Part shown: positions 11,076 to 22,880 of the stretch, in pieces
Numbering within the stretch: the stretch's first letter is position 1
Layout of the letters: each line of letters opens with the position of its first letter
From: Zygnema cylindricum
Taxonomy: Eukaryota; Streptophyta; Zygnematophyceae; Zygnematales; Zygnemataceae
Length of the DNA stretch: 60,972 nucleotides
NCBI GenBank assembly: GCA_037447655.1
Contig: JBBHKE010001283.1
Location: forward strand, 504,228-565,199
Direction: 5' to 3'
Position numbers and translations under genes: made by a program
The notes under the pieces: model-generated
Database searches by the model: none
The model's input: only the letters and a program-made list of their open reading frames with translations
Told to the model about the DNA's origin: nothing

Positions 11076-14000
11076 TTATCCACTGAATAATCGAGTGAAA
11101 AAATTTCCTCTACTTTTAGCCTCCTCGGAGCAAGAAGTATGGGCATATCGACCACCTCCATCTTTTTGTCGTGGAGCTCCAGAAGTGTCTTTTTTGCAAT
11201 ATTTGCAGCTCTTGTCCACCCATCCATTCTCCACATAGTCACCATCCACTGAAAACAAGAAAGATTAAAAAAGGTGTCAAAAGAGAAAAACTATCTAACA
11301 GTATGAAGGACAAAACACGTGTCAATGAAAAAAAACCATTTTCATTTGCATGAAGTCCATAACAACCTCATCGAACTAGGGCCAACGAAATTTACAGGTT
11401 AGGATCTACTATGACTACAGAACCTGCCAGATTCCTTTGCAGAGACACATGACACTATACTGTACTTTAGAACAAATAATACCTTACCGTACTGTACTTC
11501 TGTACAAGAGTACAGAAATAAATCATCGTAGCAGCTGTGATGCTTTTGAGTATAATTGTGCTAGTTATGACAAGAGTCTAAAGACATTACTGAACAAACT
11601 TTAAGTTTTGCAATGATTCTCTCTAAATTTCCGAGTGCCAGCTATCAAAAAATTACGAAATGCCTTTCATTGGCTTTTTGCGCCGTCAGGCACAAAAGAC
11701 TGATGAAGGGTTTTGGAAAGAACAACACTGACTTGAAAACATCCACTGACCAATCCGGAATATGTGACCGGAATATGTGAAAAAAACCAAAAAATAACAA
11801 AAGTAGCACTAACAGGAACAGGATGGGTGTTTAATACTGCAAATGTTCTAAAGCAGACACACTAAAATTAGAATTGAAAAAGTGAATGAATGACAGAGTT
11901 ACTACAATTAAAACTCGAACTTGGATTTAAACATGTCTTCTTCAACCACATAAGATTTTCTTCAAAGCCACATCAGAAAAAGACAAAAACACTCACATTT
12001 CCCAATTGACACCTCACATTCAATTTCTCAGAAGAAAAAAAAAACCAGCAAATCAAAACAAAAAAACTGCTTCTCAAGGGGGCACTAAAAATCAAACTTA
12101 CCATCAATCCATTCCTTGAAGTAGCTCTTAGCAGTACCTCCTACTTTCCTCCGTAACGCCGCATACTGAATTCCCAGGAAAGGTTTAACTGCATAAATTA
12201 GTCTCTCATCTCCGTTTACTCCCTGTTTCATATAATAGTAGAGGTAGTTCTAGAGAAAAAGGCATCTTTTCTCTGTTTATTTCTCTCTTATTTTCATACA
12301 AGAGATAGTCCCAAACTCACTTGTGAACGACAATTCACAGAAACATTAATTTAAAAGGATTTTCATATGAAAAAAATGGAAAATAATATCCTTAAAGACA
12401 AAAAGTCGTAATGTTAAAAAAATGGATTTAGGAAAGGAAGAGACAAGAAGCTACAGATACAAAGACAAGTACCTGCAAATGCCTTTTTTAAACAATTTGA
12501 ACGCTGAATTCTACCTAGTTCGTCACAATTTTATAACTCACGAGATTGTAGCATAACAAAGAAAAAAAATAGGGTCATTGTTACTTTCAAGTCCCTTGGT
12601 TTATAACTTTTCAAGTACGGAATGCAATTTCCAACCAGTTGACTGCAAAATATAAATAACAGAAAATTCTCAGCAATAGAGTTGCCAGAATAAAGATGAC
12701 CAAAACTATTGACAACAGAATAATAAGACAACACAACAATTTAGAACAGCTTCCTGATCCATCAAAGCTGCAACTTCCATGCTCTAGCATCCAACACCTA
12801 AAAATAATATGTTTTTGCATAAATACTCTTGCTTGAAATATATTTTTTTCGTTGAACATAAAAATCTTTGCTTAAACATAAAAAACTATTTGCTTAAAAC
12901 ATACTTGATACCGGGACATTTTCACTCCCAAATCCTGGGTCTAGAAAAACTCTTTGTTTACACATCGAAAACATGAAAATAAACTTGGTTGAACTTACTT
13001 GTTCCCGGGACATTTTATCTCCCATTTTTGTGGCTTGTCTCGCATCCTCAATTAGCTGACGATCCTCCTCTGACCGGACGGCAGTGAAGTCCAAAGCATT
13101 TGTGATGCTGCGACAGAAAAGAAAAGTGACAGACATCAGAACAATAATTGACTTCAGATAACAACAGAAAGAAATGTGATTTATCAAACTTCGATAAATT
13201 TCGCCAATTAACCTAGTGTGGCCCATTGAGAAAAAAAAACCGCCGTTTGCTCAGCAGTCAATTATAATACACAGCCCATTGTTAATAGAGTTAGTGAATT
13301 ATCAGCCTTGAATCAACAATAAAACATTATGTTTTTCAACGCGGCTCAATGTGGGCCACTAGATTAAGTAATATTGCTAACACTAGTTTACAAATCTAAA
13401 ACAATAAAACAAGCAAAAGATAGATGAACTCTAATGGCGATGGGTTGAAGCAATACGCGGGATTACAGCGGCAGGTAGACTCTGTGCGACTCTTCTAAAA
13501 AAGACTCCGTTACAAATTATTTGAAGGCTATCTTTCAAATTTCAATAATTTAACCATACCAAAAACGAGCAATAATGCTCAGGCGTTTGCACATCCATGT
13601 TTTCTAAGTGGTAAACTTCATAACACAATAATGATAAGATAACAGATAGAAACAATTTAATGAATCGAGGACTTCCTCTTCATAAAACTGTAGCATTTGA
13701 TTATGAAGTTACAACATCCCATCTCTATGTCTCCAGAAAGCTTAACCTCGTTAGTACCATGAAAAATGAGAAAATTCAAAACAAGCATAAACATAGACTG
13801 ACGAAATTCTACAGACAAAAAGAGAAACTTCAAAGGAAAGAACTGCATTACGGCTGTATGCACACAAGACACACTTCAAAATATAAACTAAAATGTCTGT
13901 ACATAACAGCCAAACAAAAACTGATGAATTTAAGCCCAATTTCTCACAATTTTTCCAAAAAACGGGATTGGCATTATCACTACAATGACAGGAGAATCAT

Positions 14001-14961
14001 CAGATATTATTCATAACCTACTTTGTCCCCGTGCTTGTATTAATAAACACGAAATCTTAGAGAAATTTATGAGCACGTTCACAATTTCCACCGCACCAAA
14101 TGATCACTACATTCTATTGTTAACGGAGTGAGCAAAATCTGAGTGTACTATATGCATTTCTGAAAAAAAAAAATCTGAGTTAATTTTGCGGTTTGAAATT
14201 AAGCCTCGCAACTTAAAAGGACCAGTTTCCAGGAGCTTTTCAGACAATCTGCACCACTTTCTCTTTAATTAGCAGGTTAATGTGAGTTTAACAATCAGGT
14301 AAAACTGGGAAATTGACCAAAAATGCAACTGAGACTTCTCCACAAGGTCAGAACCATTACAAAAGACTGAACATTAACATATCTGAAGCAAGTTTAAATG
14401 AATATACAAACATTTACACATTTAATTTACATGAAAATTCATATAGGCGGCAAGTAGCCACTGGAACAAATATTATAATTGGAAACTTCAACTTGTCAAT
14501 GAAGGAGAAGCTCTTCAAATAACATTTTTTTGAACGAATTCTATAATTTTGCAATGTTCAAGCTAAAAAAATAGTAATTCAACTTGCGAAAACAGCAATT
14601 TCGCTGTAGTCACGCTTTCAACCAGAAAAAAAATAGACGCTGAAAATACAAACCAATAATGAAAGTAAAACGAAACCGTAGCTCAACTTTCAAATTTCTG
14701 GACAGAAAGAGAGAATTTTAAAGGAAAATCAAGGAAGTTGTATGGAAAATTGTCAATTCACCTTGTAAAAAGAGACTCTTTCTCAGGTTCTGGTCTTTCC
14801 ACAGCACAAATTTGAAGAGATTTGGAGACACTTTTCTTGTTTACATGTACAATTCGACTCCCGTTCAATGGAGATCCAGTTAAGAAAGCAGGTTTTGAAG
14901 CTGAAATATTAATTTTTCTGCAGAGACTGCAGGAAGGAGTAAGGGAAGCTGTGGCTGCCAT
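11076..14961 (-). CDS. Plastid-targeted protein of unknown function, multi-exon
   Basis: Exon 1 (14961-14762) begins with an ATG and encodes a typical chloroplast transit peptide (MAATASLTPSCSLCRKINIS), with a likely cleavage region near ICAVERPEPEKE. Exon 2 (13107-12999) continues in phase as ITNALDFTAVRSEEDRQLIE and ends MGDKMSREQ before GTAAGT. Exon 4 (12222-12102) encodes GVNGDERLIYAVKPFLGIQY then VGGTAKSYFKEWID. Exon 5 (11248-11076) joins in phase and encodes VDGDYVENGWVDKSCKYCKK, then a conserved-looking His/Cys tail (RYAHTSCSEEA) and the end NFFTRLFSG. The CKYC...HTSC spacing could bind a metal or form disulfides. One or more middle exons lie between 12998 and 12223; candidates are 12905-12940 (in phase) and segments near 12737-12793 and 12599-12652 that I could not phase. 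I do not recognise the family. The coding-exon chain is well supported; the product is unknown. Confidence 0.78.
12905..12940 (-). other. Candidate 36-nt cassette exon duplicating the end of exon 2
   Basis: On the minus strand, TTTTTCTAG precedes 36 nt encoding TQDLGVKMSRYQ, followed by a GTATGT donor. The reading is phase 0 on both sides, as required after exon 2. The sequence GGGAG-TGAAAATGTCCCGG closely matches the last part of exon 2 (GGGAGATAAAATGTCCCGG), so it is a partial exon duplicate that has kept or gained both splice sites. Confidence 0.55.
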
Positions 14962-15282
14962 TATTAAGTACCAAAAAGTATGTAAAAAATATGTAAGAGT
15001 GTTTGAAAAGTAAATAAAACTGTAAAAAGTATGTGAAATGTCTGTTAACAGTGTGCAAAAGGTACCAGGAAGTGTGAACAGTTATGAATTGAGATACAGA
15101 ATTTTCCACTTGTGAATAATCTGCTTGTGAAACTTGTTACTAGCGAGTATGTTTCCAATTAGGGTCGAGAACGCCTTCAAATAATAACGCCTTGAAAAGC
15201 AGCATTCAATAAAGACAAGTTTCCTGCAAGTGAATGTTGAAGGTACAACAGGCAACGGACGCAGGTTGCTCGTGACGCAGAA

Positions 15283-15405
15283 TCGGGCAGCAAGAAAAAA
15301 CTGAAAGTTCTCGGGCAACAAAAAGGAATGGAGTAATCGGCCAGCAAAAGAGCGGAAATACTTGGGCAGCTGAAAATGAAGACAGTGATTGGCCGGCGAG
15401 CTACA
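15283..15405. repeat. Tandem 26-28-nt repeat upstream of the plastid-protein gene
   Basis: Five degenerate units begin TCGGGCAGCAA, TCGGGCAACAA, TCGGCCAGCAA, TTGGGCAGCTG and TTGGCCGGCGA, at 15283, 15311, 15337, 15362 and 15389. The array lies about 320 bp upstream of the ATG, in the probable promoter or 5'UTR. Confidence 0.6.
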
Positions 15406-16315
15406 GTAAAATTCGAAGTTAGTAATGAAAACTGTCAGTGGACTTTATATACAGCGGCTGCCATTCATTTAGTTTGCAGCGCTCTTATGTGAACACGTGG
15501 CCAATTTTCTATCATCCCTAACCGTCCATCCTTTTAGATCGAGAAAATCTGAGTATTTGACTGAAATATTGAACAACTCTGCAATATCTCGTGTGACAGC
15601 GATCGGTATTCCTTGCCGTAGATTATATGTACGGTAGAAGGAAACAGCACTTTATTCGTCCATGACACTTAAACCGTTCGTTTGAGAAAATCTTCACCGT
15701 ATCCTTTGCTTGTCAAGTCATACCAGCCGTCCAAATTTATCGAGATCGCTGGAGTATCACAATACAGATCGTGGATCGCAAGTGTATCTCTGGCTCCAGA
15801 ATGTCCCCTCGTGGCCTCCTCTGGGCCCGGAAGAACGATTGCCAAGGCCACCTCAACATAAAACCACGTCAGAAGTGACCATACATAGCATGTGTCTCAC
15901 TATTTTTACGACACGTGGAATTTAGTCTTCAACTGCCGCGTTGAAGGAAGACACGCTGGAATTCCGTAGTTTGGCAAGTGAAAATCGCTGACTTGCTGTT
16001 TCATCGTTTTCACGTTTTATCATTTAGATTACAGTACACCGCGAATCGTAATTAGAGTAGAGAAATAATTAGAGTAAAAAAAGGAAATAAAATAATAAGA
16101 GTTATGAACTCTAATTTGTGCAATATAACTTTTTCAAAAAGGAAATTTACTCTAATTTATCCACAGCTCTAATTTGGGCATAAATTTGGGAGCTGAATAT
16201 ATCCACTGTAAACTAAGTACAAGTACAGAATCTGACAAAACGTACAGTTTAACGTCATTATGGCGTTTGCATTACGCGGTTTGTTAAAACGCAGTTACAT
16301 TAAAACGGCCTGTAC
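15406..16315. other. Intergenic, with partial MITE terminus near 16029
   Basis: No gene recognised. ACAGTACACCGCGAATCGTA at about 16029 is one end of the TACACCG(T/C)GAATCG family; its partner end was not found. Short runs resembling AATTAGAGTA recur nearby. Confidence 0.4.
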
Positions 16316-16550
16316 TAAGGGTATTTTCGCATGTGCTAAAGTTACAGTTATTTTCTGTCGTTTTCTTCCATAACTTAGAAAAAACGAGAAAATCAGCAGC
16401 CGTACCAAAAAATAAAAATTACCACCGTACAAGTTGCGTTACCCTGAAACTTTATACGTACAGTAGTTTGTCGTCTAGCGCAATACAATTTGTCGTTTAG
16501 CGCATTTCGACCCACTTTCGCGTCCTTTCAACACATGTTCAAACTTTACA

Positions 16551-16576
16551 TCAAATCACCTCGCGAGGTGATTTGA
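16551..16576. repeat. 26-bp perfect palindrome in element A
   Basis: Centred on TCACCTCGCGAGGTGA, the dyad is perfect over 26 bp with no loop. Near-copies lie at 18446-18467 (one mismatch), 18917-18939 (degenerate) and 59574-59589. In each case the palindrome sits at a similar place in the terminal repeat of the same element family. Confidence 0.85.
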
Positions 16577-17759
16577 AATAAAGTCCAATAAGGTGAGCGA
16601 ATAGGCAGACACTGTCTAAATTTTAAAAAAAAATCGGACAAAAAAAAATATTTCTGTGAGTTTTGAGGGACTTTTAATTTAAACCGTCAGATTTGGGCGA
16701 TCGGACGGTCGTTGATGAAAAGTAGGCGATTTAAGAAGATCACATGAAAAGCCCATAACACAACTTACGAAAGGACAATCTGTCATATTAGCGTCTGCAA
16801 TTTTGAGGGCCACACTAAATAAAGCCTCAAATTGACCAACCACGCAGTAAGGGACGATAAAAAACAAAAATTACCACACTGCCAAAAAAATTACCAAAAC
16901 CTACGGACCAACCCCGTTGGCGTTCACACAGTCGAAACGCGGCTGTCAGACGAATATGTGTGAGCGGGATTTTTTATGACATTTTTTTTTTCCCCTTTTT
17001 AGAACGCACATACTCATGCGTCCGCGGTTTCTAAAACTAATTCATTGTACTTTTTAACTTAAAAAGGTACATTTATGTACGGTCTGACACAGACCGTACA
17101 CCACTCTATTTAAGAGACAACGTACTTTCATTTTTTAAGGTACTTGGAAATAGCCGTAATTAGAGTAATGAAAAATATAGAATAAACTACGCTATTTGAG
17201 ATTTTTTTAAGGTTTTTTTTTTCCCGGTTATTTTTCCCACGGAATGTCATCCTACGCAGTGTCAGTTCGCTAAAAAATTCCGTCCGGCGGCCTGCGCTGT
17301 ACTTTGATCTTACGTCAGATTCGGACGTTCGTACAGGAGTGTGCACGACGCACACACATACAGTATGCCTACGCTGCGCGAGTTTTGTGCAAAGTGTTGT
17401 GCGCCTACCAAAGGCCTACCATAAAAAAGCCTACTTTTGAACTATGCGTCAAACCGCACGCTGTACAATCTTTGGGACATTGTCGACGTGGAGACTTTCA
17501 GCACTCTGCCGTACTTGCTCAGCTATTCCACAAAACGCCCCTCTCTTCTCTGCAGTGTCATGTCTTTGTACTTTCCACCACCCTTCTTCGCCATTCTTGC
17601 AAAAACGGATACAAAGCATATTAACATAGTGTATTCAAATAGGGCAGAGGACAAACATTTACGGCCTTCTATACAGCTATGTATGTTCAAACTTGCATGT
17701 GACATTGCCAAATGTTGTTGGGTATTTTTTATAAGCTCATTTTAACTGCCTGTTAATTA

Positions 17760-17854
17760 CCTGCTTGCCAACAGCCTGCCTGTGTGCCTACTACATAAAC
17801 GCAGACAAGCAGGCAGGCCTGCCAACAGGCTGCCTGTGTGCCTACCGTATTTTA

Positions 17855-17898
<44 letters not shown>

Positions 17899-17923
17899 TA
17901 TAAGTCTGCCAACTGTCTGCCTG

Positions 17924-18011
<88 letters not shown>

Positions 18012-18090
18012 AACTGCCTGCCAATTAATTACCTGTCTGCCAACAGCCTGCCTGTGTGCCTACCATATAAATGCAGACAGGCAGGCAGTT
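17760..18090. repeat. (TA)n microsatellite with flanking GCCTGCCTGTGTGCCTAC repeats
   Basis: TA dinucleotides run from about 17862 to 17893 and from about 17929 to 18008 almost without interruption. Copies of TGCCTGTGTGCCTAC and GCAGACAAGCAGGCAG-type motifs flank them on both sides. The Ile-Tyr frames here are not genes. Confidence 0.9.
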
Positions 18091-18704
18091 GCACAGAAAT
18101 GCGATTTTTTTTTGGTCTTCCCGCTTGTCGAAAGGTGCCCAATGTTTTTCCTACGCCGTATATGTGAAGGCACGTGTGTTTGAGAAAGGAGTGTTACGAC
18201 AGAGAACGTTGAGGAAGGATATGAGGGGAAGGAAGGAGGCGCCTTCACGCTTTTGCGAAATGGCGTCCGTTGGTCGTGACCCCTCCACAACCCGTGTACG
18301 GAAAACAGCGCAAGGAATACGGTTCGTACAGGCCGTAAACATGCATTTGGTTTTTTTTTCGGTACTCCGCGCTCGGGAATAGTAAAAAACTTCCGGCACG
18401 TGTTACAACGTCTGCCTATTCGCTCGTATCCTGGAACTTTATTTAAAATCATCTCGCGAGGTGATTTGATTTCAAGTTTGAAGATGAGCTGGAAAGACGT
18501 GAAAAGGGGTCGAAACTCGCTAGACGACAAACTGCATCGACCTAAACGACAACTACAGTACATTTAAAGTTTCACGGTAATGCAACTTGTACGGTATTAA
18601 TTTCGTTTTTTTGGCACGGCTGGAGATTTTCTCTTTTTTTTCTAAGTTATAGAGGAAAACGACAGAAAATAACTGTAATTTTAGCACATAGGAAAGTACC
18701 CTTA

Positions 18705-19154
18705 GTTACAGTTATTTTCTGTCGTTTTCCTCTGTAACTTAGAAAAAAACGAGAAAATCCGTAGTCGTACCAAAAAATTGAAATTACCACCGTTCAAGTT
18801 TCGTTACCTTGAAACTTTATATGTACTAGAGTTTGTCGTCTAGTGCAACGCAGTTTGTTGTCAAGCGCGTTTCGACCCACTTTCGCGTCCTTCCAGCTCA
18901 TCTTCAAACTTTATACAAAATCACCAGGCGAGGTGATTATAAATAAAATTCCATGAGGCAAGCGAATAAGCGAATGCTGTCGCACGTGACGGAAGTTTTT
19001 GACAATTTTTGTTCGTGGAGTACCAGAAAAAAAGCCCACCGCACGTTTTCAGCTTGTGCCTGAATTTTTTCCGTGCGCTTTTTTCCGTGCAGGGGTCGTG
19101 GAAGGGGTCTCGACTAACGAACGCCATTTCGCGAAAGCGATGTCCGTGAAAGTG

Positions 19155-19225
<71 letters not shown>

Positions 19226-19758
19226 CTCTCTCTCTCTCTCTCGCTCTCTCCCTCTCCCACTACCGCATCTATCTCAAAATTCTTGTAATGGAAAACGTCA
19301 ATATTGGTATCAAATGAAAGATCTCTAAAAACGATTTCATTTGACTATCGTTGGGTGTATTTTTATGGCAAGTAGAATGAGAAAAGACTAAAAAACAAAA
19401 TCGGGAAACCATGGCGGAAAGTCTTAGAATTTGTGACGTCGACGCTGTCATAATTTAAACGTGACGTCAAAATGTCACAAACCCTAACATCTAAAATGTC
19501 TGAAGTAGCTAGACGTCTACAGCCGTCGCTATTTTTTAAACATCATCAATTGTCATGAGTTTTGTAGGTGTATACAACCGTCACAAATGTGAACCACGTT
19601 TACATCCGTCACAAATGTAAACCACGTTTACATCCGTCACTATCTAAAGTAATGATTTCATTTCTTTACATATGAATGCTCTGATAGTAGTACGAAGAAT
19701 CTTCGCTAAAAACAAAGTTACAAGACTAAAGTTTCAATTACATGTGAAAGTACCCTTA
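18705..19758. mobile_element. Related TIR element B, left-truncated against element A
   Basis: Immediately after element A the same terminal sequence restarts in the opposite sense (GTTACAGTTATTTTCTGTCG onward), without its first ~25 bp. It runs through a degenerate copy of the palindrome and ends at about 19758 with ATGTGAAAGTACCCTTA. The interior has repeated CCGTCACAAATGTRAACCACG units (about 19570-19640) and GACGTCAAAATGTCACAAAC-like motifs shared with 58.9-59.2 kb. Confidence 0.55.
19157..19258. repeat. (TC)n microsatellite
   Basis: About 100 nt of CT dinucleotides with few interruptions, inside element B. Confidence 0.95.
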
Positions 19759-19839
19759 ATTAGGACAAAGTGCGTTTAGATATGTTTAGCCACGTGGCTC
19801 ATTCTTAGCCACATAACTAATTAGTGTTGTTGTGTATAG

Positions 19840-20240
19840 TGAAAATTCATATCGCGAACTGTCTAAGGGCCAGATTTATAGCTTCGGGACCAACAAAAAT
19901 TATCACTATACAGCTGTAGTATAGAAATGAGGTACGAAACAATACACGGACACCTTCCTCGACGCCGTTGGGCCCCGGGCAAGAAAAGGGGTGGGGGGGG
20001 GGGGCTTTTGAAATTTTTGGTAGCCCAACGTCATTTCGACATATCAGGATATAAATGTATTGGCTCATTAGACTGATATAACGGTCAAGCATTGCGATAT
20101 TGAGTTTCTCAATATATCGGGAGGATATATCGACTATCCGGTACCCAAAAAGATGTACCTATCAAATATCCACAAAAGGCCCTCAATGCACTACACTACT
20201 AATCAACGTTGTCAACGGAGTCACAAAAAACACACACTTG
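19840..20240. other. Degenerate CGATAT/TATCG-rich remnant
   Basis: Words such as CAATATATCGGGAGGATATA and CGATATTGAG relate this segment loosely to the CGATAA-rich element family at 54.7-55.6 kb. A 10-nt G run sits near 19993. No ORF. Confidence 0.35.
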
Positions 20241-20449
20241 AACTAGTATACGATGTACTTTATCACAATAACTCAAAAGGAAATTTTTGTTGCAAACATG
20301 CCGATAGATAAAACTATCAAGGTAGAAAAGGGGTAAAAAGAAAGAGCTTTAAAGACTACAAAAGCCAACGAAGACTGAGGCTAAGAAAACAAATGCAAAG
20401 TTCAAATCTAACTAAGACGAAAAAAAATGCATAAAACTACCAAAGATGA

Positions 20450-22880
20450 ATACACACATAGGGAAGACCTATAGTAAATGACGCCCCACAACCTTAACAA
20501 ACTAAAGTCCACACACCTGATGATTAAAGATGTGGACTGAATCCATAGGTGAAAGATCAAAGAGGCCCCACCTATCACCTGCCACCGTGCTTCATTGTAG
20601 AAGTGCTTTATCTTGCGCTCGTTGAAAGGCGACTAATACACATTGACGGTAAAAAACAAAGACAAAGTTCTAGGGATTGAAACCTTGAAATCAAATGTTT
20701 TCCTACCACAATTGCGGTGAAAATTGTCAAAGGAATTGTCTAAAGAGCCGTAATTTTCGGCAGCAAATGGAACAAACTGATCCGCCAGGTCTCAAGGAGC
20801 ATAATCTCTTTCCTTAAAAGCCGCTGAGTCCCAAGCCACAACTTCGTAAAAAATGTCGCAAGAGAAAAAAATATGGGTCTTAGCCGGATCCGTGTGGACC
20901 ACATCACACATGGTCTTTCCAGCCCCGTGGAGGAAAACCAAGTCAACCCGAGGACTTCAAAGACCATTAGAGTGGAGCGAGGAGGGAGTGTATGAGAAAC
21001 TTTTCGTTTCACATGTAGCCTACTTCGGCATGAATTGCAACAAATACACCATAAGCGATCCGAAACACAAATGTAGATGAACACTTGATTGAGTAGAACA
21101 CAACGCGTTTAACACGTTATGGAATTCAGAGATTGCCAATTGCTCGGATATGGGTTGTTGCAGATGAAAGTTGTTTTTAGCAATAAGAGATAGAAAAGGT
21201 GGCATCTGGTTTCAAGCATCACATGGTAGAAGTGCATGAGCGGAGAGAAGAGCCTCAGGAAAAGGAAAAAAAAAATTGCTCCACTTTAGAGGCGACCCGG
21301 GCTAGAATGGGGAAATCATCCACAATGAGACAATACGTGATAGTAGGTGCCACCAAAGCCAAACTACCAAAATATGCTTGAAGAGCAAGTATAGCCACAC
21401 GATAACCGCCATTAAAAATTGGGAGGTTAGATTGTTGGCAGGCAAACGAGCCCTTTTTACGATAAAAAATCCGATGCCCAACGAGGTGGTGGAGCACGTT
21501 AAATAGTTTATCGTCGAAGTCTTTGCGGGAAGAAAAAAATGGTTTATACGGTCATATTGCGGGCGAGATAGGGAGGATGCTAAGCTAAACAATGTGTGAG
21601 GATTGGAATACTAATTAGTAATTAGAGGGCTTAGAAGGGTCAACAATGGCCCTTTAACAAAGCATGAGTAACAACTTGGTTTACAAAGCGTGAGGCACAT
21701 ACAAGGGAACCTAAAGCCTTCGTACCCTCTGATTGGGACGACATTCAAAAACCCATAGGGACGTCGAATTCAGAAGGTAAACCTTATGGGCAGTAGGGCA
21801 CACACTGAGGTTGGTTAATTGATAAACTGATGGTACACAGTTGCTCTGCAAAGTGGTCAAGTGGTCAAAGACAGATAAAACTTGATTTCAAGGACCCACA
21901 ATATGCATATCATCCGCAATTTAAGGGAATAAACCACCAAGAAAAGCTGCACAAGAGTCTCGCAAATCTTGAAGGTGGGCTAATGCAAAAAGAGGTGCCC
22001 TTAAATGATCACATTTGCGAATGCCAATCGGACTTTTGAAGGTGGCAGCATCACTGAATGGACCACCGAGAGGGAAGATGTGGGAGATGGGACGAGAATG
22101 AAATGCACAAATAAAAAGGAAAATTTGGTTCATATGCGATGGAGCATACCTGAATTCGCGGAAGATATCATTACGGTTGACTGTTGAAGTCATTGGCAAT
22201 ATCCGCTTCAAGGTATACCCAACGTTGCCTCGCAACCACCCTTGGTAGCAATGCCACACAAGTGTGGTGAAAAATGGTCATGGAATGCCTCTTCAATTTG
22301 AATGCACATTGCACGAAAAATTACAAAGTCTTGTGGGTACAAGACTTTTCCAATAATGAAAGGACGAATTCTCCTAAGAGGCTGGAAAAAACTACGAGAC
22401 ATATCGCAAAGAGAAGAGGTATAGGAATGTATCCTCGAGCCATCTCATAAGCTCTTGTAAAGAGAATATCTAATCCGTAAGAGGGGGTTTTTGGAGGAAA
22501 TACATTATGAAGGAGTTCATACCCTATGCCAATAAACCTCCTCCCGCAGAAAATTAGGGAGAGTGAATCAATGCATTAGTAAATGCCTCTAAGTTGAAGT
22601 ATTCGAAAGGATTACGCACTTCTACGAAAGGGAGGATCTCGTCACGGTGAAGAGGATGTATCAAATGTAAAGCTTAAGCTTTTGCATCTGAAAACGAAGA
22701 CTGGGTGAAAGTTCAAAGAGCGCGAGCAACCACAAAAATACTCGCTAGATCGACCAAGGTGGACAAGTCGATGCAATGTAGACGTGTATATTGGTAGTGG
22801 GGCGTGAAATTCTATGGGCTCCATTGCCACACAGAATTCGCAGGTCCAAAGGAAGCTAATCTAGATAGTGCCGACTCCAA
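20450..22880 (-). mobile_element. Decayed LINE copy (same family as 55.6-58.8 kb)
   Basis: Fragments in several frames match the LINE near 57 kb in the same order on the minus strand: LHRLVHLGRSSEYF (near 22780) with RRAVHLGRVGELS; RRIRPFIIGKVLY then EEAFHDHFSPHLCG (near 22300) with GGIRPIAVGEVLY and PAFHDYFSPHQFG; HLRAPLFALAH and IADDMHIVGP (near 21900-21990) with the RT motif B and xADD active site; and KERDYAPRD (near 20810) with KERDYAHRD. Frameshifts and stops are numerous, so the copy is dead. The 3' tail lies toward 20.4 kb. Confidence 0.75.

Larger units (their letters stand above)
16316..18704. mobile_element. TIR element A (~2.4 kb) with ~300-bp inverted repeats
   Basis: The left end TAAGGGTATTTTCGCATGTG is matched in inverted form by the right end (CACATAGGAAAGTACCCTTA). 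Similarity continues inward for about 300 bp, through GTTACAGTTATTTTCTGTCG, CGACCCACTTTCGCGTCC and the TCACCTCGCGAGGTGA palindrome. No transposase ORF is seen. The centre contains GCCTGCCTGTGTGCCTAC repeats around a long TA tract. Flanking duplications could not be fixed. Related DNA is at 18705-19758 and about 58.8-59.84 kb. Confidence 0.7.

Noticed and set aside
17765-18028. Ile-Tyr repeat frames on both strands
   Set aside because: They are translations of the (TA)n microsatellite.
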